In this document: positions 55,448-64,000 of the stretch, piece after piece
How positions within the stretch are numbered: position 1 is the first letter of the stretch
Layout: the number at the start of each line of letters is the position of its first letter
NCBI RefSeq assembly: GCF_017744655.1
Contig: NZ_JAGIAW010000009.1
Location: 186,001-250,000 of the forward strand
Direction: 5' to 3'
DNA length: 64,000 bases
Source of the DNA: Devosia sp.
Lineage (GTDB): Bacteria; Pseudomonadota; Alphaproteobacteria; Rhizobiales; Devosiaceae
The notes under the pieces: generated by a model
Told to the model about the DNA's origin: nothing
The model's input: the letters and a program-made list of their open reading frames with translations, nothing else
The model's database searches: none
Program-made: the position numbers and the translations under genes

Positions 55448-56089
55448 TCAGCGGCGTGTCGAGGGATCGACACCCTTGTAGGTCGCGGGAATGGAGAAAT
55501 AGGAGCGCGGGATTTCGACACCCTTTTCGACATCATAGAGCGAAAAGGTCAGCTCCGCGCCGCTCGGCTCGACGAGGCTCCACTGCGCGAGGTCCTTCGT
55601 CTCGACGTCGAAAATCAGCGAAACCTGAACGGTGCCCGCAACCGTCTCGTCGACTACGGTAATGGCCATATAGCCGTCCGATGTGGTGACATCGATCACA
55701 TTGGCATTGAGGAGGTTGATCTGGTCGCCGAGGAACTGGCGCAGCGGGATCGAGTCCTGCGGATAGGCGTAATAGGTCTCGTCCTGACGGTTGAGCACAT
55801 AAAAGCCGCGGCCAACCGACACAATCTCTTCGCGGCTTGGTGGATTGTAGCGGAAGCGGATCTTGTCCGGTCGTTCGAGGAAAAACGTCCCTTCAGTACG
55901 ACCACCATTGGTGTCGATCTGCAGGAAGCGCCCGACCATGGTGCGGATCGCCGAATTGTGGGTGTTGATCTCGTTGATCAGCTGCTGCTCTTCCGGCGTC
56001 AGCGTCCGGCCGCCCTGCGCCAAAACCGGCATGATGGGAGCCAGAGCGGCGGCGGCACCAAGAAGCAGAACGTGGCGGCGGCGAATCAT
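55448..56089 (-). CDS. lolA: Outer-membrane lipoprotein carrier protein LolA
   Basis: A 213-residue periplasmic chaperone carrying lipoproteins to the outer membrane. The signal region starts MIRRRHVLLLGAAAALAPIM (Tat-like RR). Typical LolA strands follow: INTHNSAIRTMVGRFLQIDT, GTFFLERPDKIRFRYNPPSR and DGRGFYVLNRQ-like GRGFYVLNRQDETYYAYPQD. It lies about 1.5 kb before ftsK on the same strand, separated by the SRPBCC-ArsR pair and a small opposing gene. Confidence 0.9.
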   Translation of the reverse strand: MIRRRHVLLLGAAAALAPIMPVLAQGGRTLTPEEQQLINEINTHNSAIRTMVGRFLQIDTNGGRTEGTFFLERPDKIRFRYNPPSREEIVSVGRGFYVLNRQDETYYAYPQDSIPLRQFLGDQINLLNANVIDVTTSDGYMAITVVDETVAGTVQVSLIFDVETKDLAQWSLVEPSGAELTFSLYDVEKGVEIPRSYFSIPATYKGVDPSTRR

Positions 56090-56187
56090 CGGCGGGATAT
56101 CCTCGCTGAGTTTTTAGTCTGATAAACTAACCTAGGAAGCAATTGCGGCAAGAGGTGGAAAGTTCCACCGGCCGGAGGGGGACAACA

Positions 56188-56487
56188 ATGCGCAAATTGG
56201 TGATGTGCTTAACGCTGGTGCTTGCAACGACACTGCCGGCCATGGCGGCCCTGCCGCCGCAATACCAGCGACGCGCCGAATTGACTGCCGTCCTCAATGT
56301 CGCGACCGAGACTTTTGGTATCGGCCATATCATCGATGCCGTGGAATTTACCGCACCCGACGTCTATTCCGTCCGCTCCGGCAGCTGCACGCTCACCGTC
56401 CGCATCGTCAATGCACCAAAGGAACACGCGCCCGGCTGGGTCGGCCCGCGTGAGTTCGAGGCCGTGCCCGACCCGCTCGCCTGCTAG
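56188..56487 (+). CDS. Small secreted hypothetical protein
   Basis: A 99-residue exported protein: signal peptide MRKLVMCLTLVLATTLPAMA, then ALPPQYQRRAELTAVLNVAT, GIGHIIDAVEFTAPDVYSVR and two cysteines (SGSCTLTV, DPLAC at the very end) that could pair. GGAGGGGG precedes the ATG at 56188. I do not recognise the family. It is divergent from lolA and convergent with the ArsR gene. Confidence 0.75.
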   Translation: MRKLVMCLTLVLATTLPAMAALPPQYQRRAELTAVLNVATETFGIGHIIDAVEFTAPDVYSVRSGSCTLTVRIVNAPKEHAPGWVGPREFEAVPDPLAC

Positions 56488-56493
56488 GCGTGG

Positions 56494-56823
56494 TTATTCG
56501 CCCCGTTCTTTCTTGCCACGCGCGACTTCGGTCGCCAGTGCTTCAAGCTTGTGCGGCCAGAAGACGCGAAACCGTTCAAGCCAATCGTCGACGCCGCGCA
56601 GGGGCGTCGTGTCCAGTTCATAGACACGACGCGTTCCCTCCGGGCGCACGCGGGCAAAACCATTTTCGCGCAGCACTTTCAGATGCTGGCTGACCCCGGC
56701 CTGGGAAATGCCGAAAGCCGGCGCGATGACCTCAACCACCTCTCCCGATGAGCGCTCGCCCTCGGCGAGCAGCTCCAGAATGCGCCGACGAACAGGATCG
56801 CCGAGAACGTCGAATGCGTGCAT
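56494..56823 (-). CDS. ArsR-family transcriptional regulator
   Basis: A 109-residue winged-helix repressor: MHAFDVLGDPVRRRILELLA, GEVVEVIAPAFGISQAGVSQ with HLKVLRENGFARVRPEGTRR, and a C-terminal helix LDDWLERF-like DDWLERFRVFWPHKLEALAT. It lacks the CxC metal motif, so it is the non-metal type often paired with SRPBCC genes. Its ATG shares a base with the SRPBCC stop (TGATG), so the two form one transcript. Confidence 0.92.
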   Translation of the reverse strand: MHAFDVLGDPVRRRILELLAEGERSSGEVVEVIAPAFGISQAGVSQHLKVLRENGFARVRPEGTRRVYELDTTPLRGVDDWLERFRVFWPHKLEALATEVARGKKERGE

Positions 56824-57467
56824 CACCCCTCCATAGGCGCTTCGCCGGTATAAAAGCGCCGGGTCGCCTCGGCCGCTTTTCGCGCCTGTTCGGGCGTTTC
56901 GCCAGCAGCAATTTCGGCTTCGCCCCAGGCTGTGCTCGCCTTTCGCACCATGTCCTTGGCCTCGGGCGAGGTTTCCCAACCGCCGACGCCCTCGGCGCGT
57001 ACATCGGCATCCGGGCGCTTGAAGTGTTCAGACAGCCCCAGAAGGCCCAGTTCCCAACCGACACCACCGGCGCCGGCGCCATACTGGGTCCAGTGCGGGC
57101 TGACGGGCGCGATATGTTCGAGCACCAGCAGCGCCCCGCCCTCGGCCGGTGCAACAGAGAAATTGACCCAGCTGGTATAGCCGCCGAATTCCCAGGTCAG
57201 CTCCGCACGTTTCTCGGGTTCGCAAGCGGTGACCGTCCCGCTCGCATTGCCTTCGATGTGATAGCGGCCGCCGAGCTGCAGGTCGCCCGTCACCGGCGCA
57301 AACCAGCGCTTCAGACGGTCCGGCTTGGTCAAGGCATCCCATAGGTCCGAAACCGTCGTATCATAGACGCGTGAGGCGACGATCACCTTGCCGGGCTGCC
57401 CGTCGATTTCCAGGTCGCGTACTTCCCGCTTAACAGCGCCCAGATGCGCCGCGATGTCGAATGTCAT
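56823..57467 (-). CDS. SRPBCC/AHSA1-domain protein
   Basis: A 214-residue START-like fold protein. It contains VIVASRVYDTTVSDLWDALT with KPDRLKRWFAPVTGDLQLGG, the central TWEFGGYTSWVNFSVAP, and GWELGLLGLSEHFKRPDADV. A charged C-terminal helix follows (EQARKAAEATRRFYTG). The ligand is unknown. It is the first gene of the pair with ArsR. A large symmetric operator lies 13 bases upstream, so the pair is probably autoregulated. Confidence 0.9.
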   Translation of the reverse strand: MTFDIAAHLGAVKREVRDLEIDGQPGKVIVASRVYDTTVSDLWDALTKPDRLKRWFAPVTGDLQLGGRYHIEGNASGTVTACEPEKRAELTWEFGGYTSWVNFSVAPAEGGALLVLEHIAPVSPHWTQYGAGAGGVGWELGLLGLSEHFKRPDADVRAEGVGGWETSPEAKDMVRKASTAWGEAEIAAGETPEQARKAAEATRRFYTGEAPMEG

Positions 57468-57480
57468 GGCTCTATCCTTT

Positions 57481-57516
57481 ATTTCAGTGCAAACTTATAT
57501 AAGTGCAAACTGAAAT
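57481..57516. promoter_or_regulatory. Composite palindromic operator, probable ArsR site
   Basis: A 36-base symmetric site. Outer arms ATTTCAGT (57481-57488) and ACTGAAAT (57509-57516) enclose a perfect central palindrome ACTTATATAAGT (57493-57504). Each side is joined by the same spacer GCAA, so AGTGCAAACT also occurs twice as a direct repeat. It lies where a repressor would block the SRPBCC-arsR promoter. Confidence 0.7.
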
Positions 57517-57551
57517 AATGTCGAGACGCATGACCCAATCGCCGATCACAA

Positions 57552-57578
57552 AACAAAAACCCCGGCACAAGGCCGGGG
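57552..57578 (-). terminator. Rho-independent terminator of ftsK
   Basis: Minus strand: CCCCGGC-CTTGT-GCCGGGG followed by TTTTTGTTTT, 26 bases after the ftsK stop. Confidence 0.92.
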
Positions 57579-57603
57579 CTTTTCAATACCTTATTCGGTC
57601 AGC

Positions 57604-60336
57604 TCAATAGCCGTCGGCATTGTTCCCGACGAGGATTTCGCGCTTGCCCGCATGGTTGGCCGGGCTGATGACGCCCTCGCGTTCCATGCGCTCGATCAGC
57701 GTCGCTGCCTTGTTGTAGCCGATGGCGAGACGCCGCTGGACATAGGAGGTGGAGGCCTTCTTGTCCGTCAGCACGACATGGACGGCCTTGTCATAGAGCT
57801 CGTCGCCCGAGCCGGCATAATCATCGCCGCCGCTGGAGCCACCGGCATCCATGCCGCCTTCGTCTTCTTCGGCGGTGACGGAATCGAGATAATCCGGCGC
57901 GCCCTGGCTCTTGAGGTGGTTGACCACCGCCTCGACTTCGGCGTCGGACACGAAGGCGCCGTGGAGGCGCTTGGTGCGACCGCCCGAGGCCATGTAGAGC
58001 ATGTCGCCATTGCCGAGGAGCTGTTCGGCGCCCTGCTCGCCCAAAATGGTGCGCGAGTCGATCTTCGACGTCACCATGAACGAAATACGGGTCGGGAAGT
58101 TGGCCTTGATCGTGCCGGTGATGACATCCACGGACGGGCGCTGCGTGGCGGTGACGATATGGATGCCGGCGGCGCGGGCCATCTGGGCGAGGCGCTGGAT
58201 TGCGCCTTCGATGTCCTTGCCGGCGACCATCATCAGGTCGGCCATTTCGTCAACGATCACAACGATATAGGGCAATGGCTCGAGATCGAATTCTTCGCTT
58301 TCGTAGATCGCCTCGCCGGTTTCGCGGTCAAAACCGGTCTGCACCGTGCGGGTAATGGTCCGGCCTTCCTTGGCCGCTTCCGAGACGCGCTGATTAAAAC
58401 CGTCGATGTTTCTGACACCGATCTTGCTCATCTTGCGATAGCGGTCTTCCATCTCGCGCACGGCCCATTTCAGAGCCACCACAGCCTTCTGCGGATCGGT
58501 GACGACCGGCGTAAGAAGATGCGGAATGCCGTCATAGATCGACAATTCCAGCATTTTGGGGTCGATCATGATCATGCGGCACTGCTCGGGCGTCATCTGG
58601 TAGAGCAGCGAGAGAATGAAGGTATTGATACCCACCGACTTGCCGGAACCGGTGGTACCGGCGATCAGCAAGTGCGGCATGCGCGCGAGGTCGGCGATGA
58701 TCGGCTCGCCGCCAATAGTTTTGCCCAGGCAAATCGGCAGCTTGCCCTTCATCTTCTCGAAATCGGACGAGGCCAGCATTTCGCGGAAATAGACGGTTTC
58801 GCGCGTCTGGTTGGGCAGTTCGATACCAATGGCATTGCGGCCCGGCACCACGGCGACACGGGCCGAAATGGCCGACATCGAGCGGGCAATATCGTCGGCG
58901 AGCGAAATGACCCTGGACGATTTGATGCCCGGTGCAGGCTCGAGTTCAAAGAGAGTCACGACCGGACCGGGGCGCACATTGATGATGTCGCCCTTTACGC
59001 CGAAGTCACCAAGCACTTCTTCGAGACGGCGGGCCATTTCTTCGAGCCGTTCCGGCGAATGCTCTGCCGAAGGCCCGGAGCGCTTGGGCTCGGCAAGCAG
59101 GCTCAGTGCCGGCAGTTCAAAGCCCATGGGCTCGTCGAGGAGGCTCGGCTGCGCTTCGCGGAACTGGCGCTGACCCTGCGCCGGGCGCGGGGCGGGCGCG
59201 GCAACACGCGGCGCCGAATGATCGACGGGCTGGAAGCGCGAATCGCCGCGCTGGGTGTGGTTGACCACGGCCGGATGCTGGGCGATCGGCATGTCCGGTA
59301 CGAAGGGGATCGAATCGTCTTCCGCTTCATCGGGATAGTCGATTTCAGTCTCGTCATAGGACGGACCGGCATTGATACGGGCCGATACGACGGGGGCCGC
59401 TTCGAAGGCAGGCTCGACCGGGGCATGAATGCGGCGCTGGGTAACGGCGAGCGTCGGTTCCTGATGGGCCGGGGCGCGCGGGGAGACGGAGCCGTCGAGA
59501 TCGGGCTCCTCACCATGCGCGCGCCATTCTTCCTCTTCCTCGTGGCGGGCCGCCTGGGCAGCACGGGCACGGCGCCAGGCCGTGCGGAGGGAATAACCCA
59601 TATGCACCACCGCGCCGAGGGCCACTTCCACCAGCGGATTGGCTTCGCGCTCGTCTTCTTCCTCGACCTGTGCGGCCTTGCGCGAGGATTTAGCAGGCAT
59701 GGCTGGGACGGAAGTGCCGAGGCCCATGGCGATCCAGAGCAGAGCCAGAGCGGGCACCGCGATGATCACGCCAAAAAGCGCGCCTGTGATCGGCTGCGGA
59801 TCGGCGCCGGCGATCATGGCGGCAAGACTGATGAAGAGCATGCCGGCAAGGCCGCCCAGTCCAGTCGGCAGCGGCCAGCTTTCCGGCGTCGGCAGGAACG
59901 CGAAGACGCCGGTCGAAAGCACAATCGCGCCAAGCCAGGAGAGCGTGCGCAAGATGACGTGGGTCAAGCGACGCTTGCGCAGCAGAGCCCAGCTCCACAG
60001 CGCCAGGGGCACGATAGCGACAATGCCGCCCAGCCCCAGGAACTGGAACACGAGATCGGCAATGACCGCGCCGGGATAACCCAGCCAGTTTTGCGCAATC
60101 TTGCTCGTCGCATAGGAGAGCGAGGGATCATCGACCGACCAGGAGCTCAGCGACAGCAGCAGGATCGTGACAATGCCGAACAGCACCATGCCGGCCACGC
60201 GCAGGGGAATGCGAATGGCGATGACCGGGGCCGGTTTCGGCATGGAGGCCGCCGTCTTCTGGCGGGCAGCGCCGCGTGGTGGCACGGGGCGGACATCGTC
60301 GAGCGTCGGAACGGGATGGCTGGGCATGACACGCAT
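57604..60336 (-). CDS. ftsK: DNA translocase FtsK
   Basis: A 910-residue septal DNA pump. Four membrane segments (about 50-215) are followed by a charged Pro/Ala-rich linker (about 220-410) and the motor. Walker A is [20 protein letters not shown] (about residue 557) and Walker B is [14 protein letters not shown]. The C-terminal gamma domain has [20 protein letters not shown] with [20 protein letters not shown], which reads KOPS sites. Length is typical of alphaproteobacteria. It stands alone with a strong terminator. Confidence 0.97.
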   Translation of the reverse strand: MRVMPSHPVPTLDDVRPVPPRGAARQKTAASMPKPAPVIAIRIPLRVAGMVLFGIVTILLLSLSSWSVDDPSLSYATSKIAQNWLGYPGAVIADLVFQFLGLGGIVAIVPLALWSWALLRKRRLTHVILRTLSWLGAIVLSTGVFAFLPTPESWPLPTGLGGLAGMLFISLAAMIAGADPQPITGALFGVIIAVPALALLWIAMGLGTSVPAMPAKSSRKAAQVEEEDEREANPLVEVALGAVVHMGYSLRTAWRRARAAQAARHEEEEEWRAHGEEPDLDGSVSPRAPAHQEPTLAVTQRRIHAPVEPAFEAAPVVSARINAGPSYDETEIDYPDEAEDDSIPFVPDMPIAQHPAVVNHTQRGDSRFQPVDHSAPRVAAPAPRPAQGQRQFREAQPSLLDEPMGFELPALSLLAEPKRSGPSAEHSPERLEEMARRLEEVLGDFGVKGDIINVRPGPVVTLFELEPAPGIKSSRVISLADDIARSMSAISARVAVVPGRNAIGIELPNQTRETVYFREMLASSDFEKMKGKLPICLGKTIGGEPIIADLARMPHLLIAGTTGSGKSVGINTFILSLLYQMTPEQCRMIMIDPKMLELSIYDGIPHLLTPVVTDPQKAVVALKWAVREMEDRYRKMSKIGVRNIDGFNQRVSEAAKEGRTITRTVQTGFDRETGEAIYESEEFDLEPLPYIVVIVDEMADLMMVAGKDIEGAIQRLAQMARAAGIHIVTATQRPSVDVITGTIKANFPTRISFMVTSKIDSRTILGEQGAEQLLGNGDMLYMASGGRTKRLHGAFVSDAEVEAVVNHLKSQGAPDYLDSVTAEEDEGGMDAGGSSGGDDYAGSGDELYDKAVHVVLTDKKASTSYVQRRLAIGYNKAATLIERMEREGVISPANHAGKREILVGNNADGY

Positions 60337-60436
60337 TACTTTTTGGGGCCACGACCCATTCGCGGGCCCCGCATCGCCTGCATGCTAGAGCGATGTGGTT
60401 AATCGCACGCTAACCACTCCGAACTGGGCTGACAGC

Positions 60437-60497
60437 AAAAATCGCCCCAGTAGGGCGATTTTAGGTGAGGAGGCCATGAGAACCAGGCTCGAATGGC
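60437..60497 (+). repeat. Two-hairpin repeat unit, copy 3
   Basis: Plus strand: arms AAAATCGCCC and GGGCGATTTT, then AGGTGAGGAGGCC and the second imperfect hairpin with GCCATGAG and CTCGAATGGC. It is the same layout as 9764-9899. The loop differs (AACCAGG instead of CTACG), while the arms are kept. It is antisense to the flanking ftsK and amtB genes. The rest of the 326-base gap (60337-60662) holds only the amtB terminator; I see no gene there. Confidence 0.82.
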
Positions 60498-60621
60498 GTG
60501 TGGGAGCGAAAGTTTTCTACTTCGATCCCAAAACTTTCCCGGGGAGTGCGGCCCACCATTGTGCGTGGGAAGCCTCTGTGGCGGGCCAAGAGGAAGCAGG
60601 CCGCACACCGCGAGAAAGTCT

Positions 60622-60652
60622 TTTGGAAAAGAGGTGGCGCCGAAGCGCCACC
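60622..60652 (-). terminator. Terminator of amtB
   Basis: Minus strand: stem GGTGGCGC-TTCG-GCGCCACC followed by TCTTTTCC, 10 bases after the amtB stop. It has a TTCG tetraloop. Confidence 0.85.
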
Positions 60653-60662
60653 TGCAAGGTTC

Positions 60663-61994
60663 TTAGCCGTTGTAGGCGCGTTCGCCGTGGCTCGAGAGAT
60701 CGAGGCCGTCGCTTTCGCCGGCTTCGCTAACGCGGGCACCGCCGAAGATCGCCTTGACGATGAGCATGGCGACGAGAGCCACGACACCGGACCAGACGAT
60801 GGCGACGAGTACTGCCAGGACCTGGGTGACCAGCTGGCCGCCCATGGCATAGCCTTCGGCACCAAAGCCGCCGAGAGCCGGGTCTGCGACGATGGCGGTG
60901 CCGATGGCGCCGACAATGCCGCCCACGCCGTGGATGCCGAACACGTCGAGGCTGTCGTCATACTTGAGCATCGGCTTGAGGGTAACGACGGCCCAGAGGC
61001 AGACGAAACCGGTCACGGCGCCGAGCACGATCGAGCCGAAGGTGCCGGCGAAGCCGGCGGCCGGGGTGATGGCCACGAGACCGGCAACGGCGCCCGAGAC
61101 GAAGCCCAGGGCCGAAGCATGGCCGCGGGTGATCTTTTCGCCGACAGCCCAGGCAATAGCTGCAGCGGCCGGGGCGGTAATGGTGTTGAGGAAGGCCTGA
61201 GCGGCAAGGCCATTGGCACCGAGAGCCGAGCCGGCGTTGAAGCCGAACCAGCCGACCCACAGAAGCGAGGCACCGATGAAGACGAACACCAGGTTATGCG
61301 GGGCGATCGGCTCCTTCATGTAGCCAAGGCGCGGCCCGAGCACGATTGCGGCGACGAGAGCGGCCACACCGGAATTGATGTGAACGACGGTACCGCCGGC
61401 AAAGTCGAGGGCGCCCATGTTGAAGAACAGGCCCGGACCCGACCAGACCATGTGGGCGATCGGCAGGTAAGAGAAGGTGAACCAGATGGCGAGGAACGCC
61501 ATGACCGCACCGAACTTCATGCGCTCGGCAATGCCACCGACGACCAGCGTCGCCGTGATGCAGGCGAAGGTCAGCTGGAAGACCACGAAGACCAGTTCAG
61601 GAATCGTGCCGGAAACCGAATCGGGGCTGACATTGGCAAGGAACAGGTTCGAAAAGTCACCAATGAAGGCCGATAGGCCGCCTTCGGATGGGCCGGAGAA
61701 GGCGAGCGAGTAGCCATAGGCCACCCAGAGCAGGGCGATCATCGAGAAGGCGCCGAACACCTGGGTCACGACGGACAGCACGTTCTTGCCACGGACGAGA
61801 CCGCCATAGAACAAGGCAACGCCCGGAATGGTCATGAGAATGACGAGGAGCGTCGAAACGATCATCCAGGACGTGTCGCCGGTGTCGATGGTGGCGACTT
61901 CCTCGACAGCCGCGGCAGCATCCTGTGCGAATGCGGGAAGGGCCAGCAGCAGGGAGGCCAGAGCAGCGCTCCCCAGGATTTTGGACATCTTCAT
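60663..61994 (-). CDS. amtB: Ammonium transporter AmtB
   Basis: A 443-residue membrane protein that conducts ammonium/ammonia. An exported start (MKMSKILGSAALASLLLALP) precedes eleven membrane segments. Family motifs are VALFYGGLVRGKNVLSV, FAGGTVVHINSGVAALVAAI (pore His), and DVFGIHGVGGIVGAIG (second pore His). The ATG at 61994 has GGAGA eight bases upstream. It is 27 bases after glnK and is transcribed with it. Confidence 0.95.
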   Translation of the reverse strand: MKMSKILGSAALASLLLALPAFAQDAAAAVEEVATIDTGDTSWMIVSTLLVILMTIPGVALFYGGLVRGKNVLSVVTQVFGAFSMIALLWVAYGYSLAFSGPSEGGLSAFIGDFSNLFLANVSPDSVSGTIPELVFVVFQLTFACITATLVVGGIAERMKFGAVMAFLAIWFTFSYLPIAHMVWSGPGLFFNMGALDFAGGTVVHINSGVAALVAAIVLGPRLGYMKEPIAPHNLVFVFIGASLLWVGWFGFNAGSALGANGLAAQAFLNTITAPAAAAIAWAVGEKITRGHASALGFVSGAVAGLVAITPAAGFAGTFGSIVLGAVTGFVCLWAVVTLKPMLKYDDSLDVFGIHGVGGIVGAIGTAIVADPALGGFGAEGYAMGGQLVTQVLAVLVAIVWSGVVALVAMLIVKAIFGGARVSEAGESDGLDLSSHGERAYNG

Positions 61995-62021
61995 TGTTGT
62001 TGTCTCCAATTGGGGAAGGTC

Positions 62022-62360
62022 CTAGAGGGCGGACGCGCCGGTTTCACCGGTGCGGATGCGGGTAACGGCCAAGAGATCGAGCACGAAGATCTTGCCGTCG
62101 CCGATGCGGCCGGTCTGAGCCGAGTCCCGAATGGCGTTGCTCACATTGTCGGCCAGGCTGTCGTCGACAGCGATTTCGAGCTTGAGCTTGGGCAGGAAAT
62201 GCACGGCATATTCCGTGCCGCGGTAGATTTCGGAGTGACCCTTCTGACGCCCATAGCCCTTCACTTCGGTGACGGTCATGCCGTGCACGTCGAGCGAATT
62301 GAGCGCCTGCCGAACCTCTTCGAGCCGGGACGGCTTGATGATGGCAACCACCAGTTTCAT
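62022..62360 (-). CDS. glnK: Nitrogen regulatory protein PII (GlnK)
   Basis: A 112-residue trimeric PII signal protein that blocks AmtB and responds to 2-oxoglutarate and ATP. The T-loop contains GRQKGHSEIYRGTEYAVHFL with the Tyr51 that is uridylylated; the B-loop region is GRIGDGKIFVLDLLAVTRIR. Adjacent to amtB, so GlnK rather than GlnB. A sigma-54-type promoter lies about 50-65 bases upstream. Confidence 0.95.
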   Translation of the reverse strand: MKLVVAIIKPSRLEEVRQALNSLDVHGMTVTEVKGYGRQKGHSEIYRGTEYAVHFLPKLKLEIAVDDSLADNVSNAIRDSAQTGRIGDGKIFVLDLLAVTRIRTGETGASAL

Positions 62361-62409
62361 ATGACCCCCTTTGGCGCCTTAGGCGCGTGTTGGAACTGCA
62401 ACTGATGAA

Positions 62410-62425
62410 TTCAAGTGCCGTGCCA
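62410..62425 (-). promoter_or_regulatory. Sigma-54-type promoter of glnK-amtB
   Basis: Minus strand: TGGCACG at 62425-62419, four bases (GCAC), then TTGAA at 62414-62410. The consensus is TGGCACG-N4-TTGCA/T, so only one position of the -12 box differs. The spacing and place fit an NtrC-controlled glnK promoter. I see no clear NtrC site in the rest of this gap. Confidence 0.72.
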
Positions 62426-62640
62426 AACCAAGTGGCACGGATTTTCGTTATTTTTACAATGACTTAACCAGAGGCCAAACGTGGACGACTCTGAAATGGG
62501 CAGATCGTCGCCGCTTTTTTGTGCGGATGATTTGGTGTTTGCCTGTTTTTTAAACAACACGAGTCATCCCCGCGGCATAGGGCGCACTTGCACCGCGCCG
62601 CCGGGGGCCTGACAATGGAAGAAGACGCAAGGAGACGGCG

Positions 62641-63855
62641 ATGAGCGCAGCGGCAGAAGATCATTTCGACGTGGCGATCGTGGGTGGCGGCCCGGTGGGC
62701 ACGACCCTGGCGCTGGCGCTGGTCCAGTCGATGCGCGGCATTCGGGTAGCGCTCATCGACCGCCGTCCGCTGACGGTCCCCAAAGACAACCGCGCTTCGG
62801 CCATTGCAACCGGCGTACGCCGCGTCTTCGAGGCACTGGGTGTCTGGGCCGAGATGGAAGCCCAGTCCCAGCCGATAACTGCCATGCGGATCACCGATTC
62901 GGGCAGCGGCGATATCGCGCGGCCGCTGTTCCTGCAGTTCGAAGGCGAAGTCGCGCCGGGCGAAGCCTTTGCCCATATGGTGCCCAATACGGCGAGTCAG
63001 GCGGCCCTGCTCGGGGCCATGGGCGACCTCGTCACAGTCATCGCTCCGGCCGAAATCACCGATTGGTCAGAGGGCCGGCTGACGCTTGCCGATGGGCGCA
63101 CCATCACCTCGCCACTGATCGTCGCCGCCGATGGCGCGCAATCGGCCCTGCGCCAGCGCGCCGGTATTTCAACATCAGGCCATGACTACCATCAGACCGG
63201 GCTCGTCGCGACCATCAGCCACGAACTGCCCCATGACGGGGTCGCCTACGAACATTTCCGCCCCTCCGGCCCCTTTGCGAGCCTGCCGCTCAAGGGCAAT
63301 CGCTCTTCGCTCGTCTGGACCGAAACCAGCGAAAACGCCAAGACCTTCCTGGCCATGGACAGCGACCAGTTGGCGCGCGAGATCGAGGCCGTCATGGGCT
63401 CGAGCCTCGGCGCAGTGACGCTCGAAGACAAATTGATGGGTTTCCCGCTGCGCCTGCAGATTGCCCGTGACTTTGTCGGGCCGCGTCTGGCGCTCATCGG
63501 CGATGCTGCCCACGTCGTCCATCCGATTGCAGGGCAAGGTCTCAATCTCGGCCTGAAGGATGTCGCGGCGCTGGCCGAAGTCATCATCGACGCCATCCGT
63601 CTCGGGCTCGACCACGGCAGCGAAGACGTACTGGCCCGCTACCAGGCCTGGCGCCGGCTCGATACGGCCAGCATGGTCATGGTGACCGACGGCATGAACC
63701 GGCTCTTTTCCAACGATGTTGCCCCGGTCCGCGCCATCCGCGATTTCGGTCTCGGCCTGGTCGACCGCGCCGGGCCGCTGAAGGATGCGATGATCCGCGC
63801 CGCCTCCGGTGTGTCCCAAAGCGGCCCAAAGCTTCTCAGCGGGCTACCGATCTAG
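62641..63855 (+). CDS. UbiH/UbiF-family FAD-dependent hydroxylase
   Basis: A 404-residue flavin monooxygenase of ubiquinone biosynthesis. It has the FAD site HFDVAIVGGGPVGTTLALAL, the second motif LIVAADGAQSALRQRAG (DG motif), and the third LALIGDAAHVVHPIAGQGLN with LGLKDVAALAEVI. Which ring position it hydroxylates (UbiH, UbiF, UbiL) cannot be told. GGAG lies before the ATG. It is divergent from glnK. Confidence 0.9.
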   Translation: MSAAAEDHFDVAIVGGGPVGTTLALALVQSMRGIRVALIDRRPLTVPKDNRASAIATGVRRVFEALGVWAEMEAQSQPITAMRITDSGSGDIARPLFLQFEGEVAPGEAFAHMVPNTASQAALLGAMGDLVTVIAPAEITDWSEGRLTLADGRTITSPLIVAADGAQSALRQRAGISTSGHDYHQTGLVATISHELPHDGVAYEHFRPSGPFASLPLKGNRSSLVWTETSENAKTFLAMDSDQLAREIEAVMGSSLGAVTLEDKLMGFPLRLQIARDFVGPRLALIGDAAHVVHPIAGQGLNLGLKDVAALAEVIIDAIRLGLDHGSEDVLARYQAWRRLDTASMVMVTDGMNRLFSNDVAPVRAIRDFGLGLVDRAGPLKDAMIRAASGVSQSGPKLLSGLPI

Positions 63856-63918
63856 AAAAAGGCTCCCTTCCCTGAAGGGAGAGGTCGGCCTGCGTAGCAA
63901 GACGGGTGAGGGCCTTTT
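63856..63918. repeat. Palindromic intergenic element (copy 7, short)
   Basis: Inverted arms AAAAAGGCTCCCT and TGAGGGCCTTTT, with CCCTTCCCTGAAGGGAGAGG inside. It begins at the UbiH-family stop and ends at the next gene's stop, so it probably terminates both convergent genes. Confidence 0.7.
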
Positions 63919-64000
63919 CTAGTCAACCGCTCTTTTGGACAGCGCCTGCAGCTCTTCCGGCTCGACATTGCGCGCCTCTTCAAGGCTGAGGAGCGGCACC
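63919..64000 (-). CDS. 3' end of an unidentified gene
   Basis: The last 26 codons of a leftward gene: VPLLSLEEARNVEPEELQAL followed by SKRAVD and a TAG stop. It runs off the right edge. The peptide is too short to assign. Confidence 0.6.
   Translation of the reverse strand, partial: VPLLSLEEARNVEPEELQALSKRAVD

Noticed and set aside
57652-60402. A 916-codon open frame opposite ftsK
   Set aside because: Same reason; the ftsK frame is certain and the opposite frame has arbitrary low-complexity composition.
62430-62450. A second, rightward sigma-54 promoter (TGGCACGGATTTTCG)
   Set aside because: The -12 part does not fit and the gene to the right is a housekeeping quinone hydroxylase; it is the mirror of the leftward promoter.

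Overview
The window is high-GC chromosomal DNA from an alphaproteobacterium. It is most likely a member of Hyphomicrobiales near Devosiaceae; that placement is an inference from gene content and style, with no database comparison. Supporting signs are the rpsT-mutM-ubiE-ubiB block beside dnaA, an infC gene that appears to start with ATT, an FzlA-like protein beside uppP, a GANTC-rich region upstream of dnaA, and many short palindromic intergenic repeats. Nearly the whole window is ordinary core genome. I see no phage, insertion sequence, CRISPR array, rRNA or tRNA.

Layout. 1-3.9 kb: end of a polar amino-acid ABC importer, a DUF1508 protein, a SelW-like/cyclic-nucleotide-binding pair and glutathione peroxidase. 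3.9-9.7 kb: a class A penicillin-binding protein with an unusual repetitive tail, two small unknown genes (one secreted, with HExxH), an LLM flavin oxidoreductase and a phosphotransferase. 9.9-18.5 kb: the replication block gyrB, recF, dnaN, a small secreted TonB/TolA-like protein, and dnaA, then a 0.7-kb non-coding region (dnaA promoter, possible origin) and rpsT. 18.6-22.6 kb: mutM, ubiE, ubiB and a lipoprotein. 22.7-29.3 kb: a secreted TIM-barrel-like protein, a two-component system, a phytase-like secreted protein and a divergent alkaline phosphatase. 29.5-32.4 kb: a small envelope ABC system (Tat-type CPFC protein, LolD/MacB-like ATPase, FtsX-like permease with a His-rich loop, His-tailed PCuAC-like protein). 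32.4-35 kb: a PAS-GGDEF-EAL protein. 35.2-38.9 kb: a ferric-type ABC importer whose binding-protein gene is frameshifted and whose ATPase lies on the opposite strand.

38.9-46.3 kb: a UgpBAEC-like importer followed by a glycerophosphodiesterase and an inositol-monophosphatase-family enzyme in one tightly packed operon, controlled by a divergent, kinase-dead ROK repressor. Together these look like a route for taking up a glycerophosphodiester, possibly glycerophosphoinositol, and breaking it down. 46.4-50.7 kb: dut, DUF2259, a ThiF/MoeB-like protein, a LysR regulator with a divergent NADP-dependent reductase, and infC. 50.8-57.5 kb: alpha/beta hydrolase, DUF6886-like protein, GNAT, epimerase, FzlA-like GST, uppP, lolA, and a SRPBCC-ArsR pair with a large symmetric operator. 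57.6-64 kb: ftsK, amtB-glnK behind a sigma-54-type promoter, a UbiH-family hydroxylase, and the tail of an unidentified gene.

Three repeat families thread through the intergenic spaces: dRS3-like ATTCCC-N8-GGGAAT palindromes (three copies), longer CACCC/GGGTG palindromes (seven, one short), and a less familiar two-hairpin unit (three copies) whose second hairpin contains ATGAGA and CTCGAATGG.
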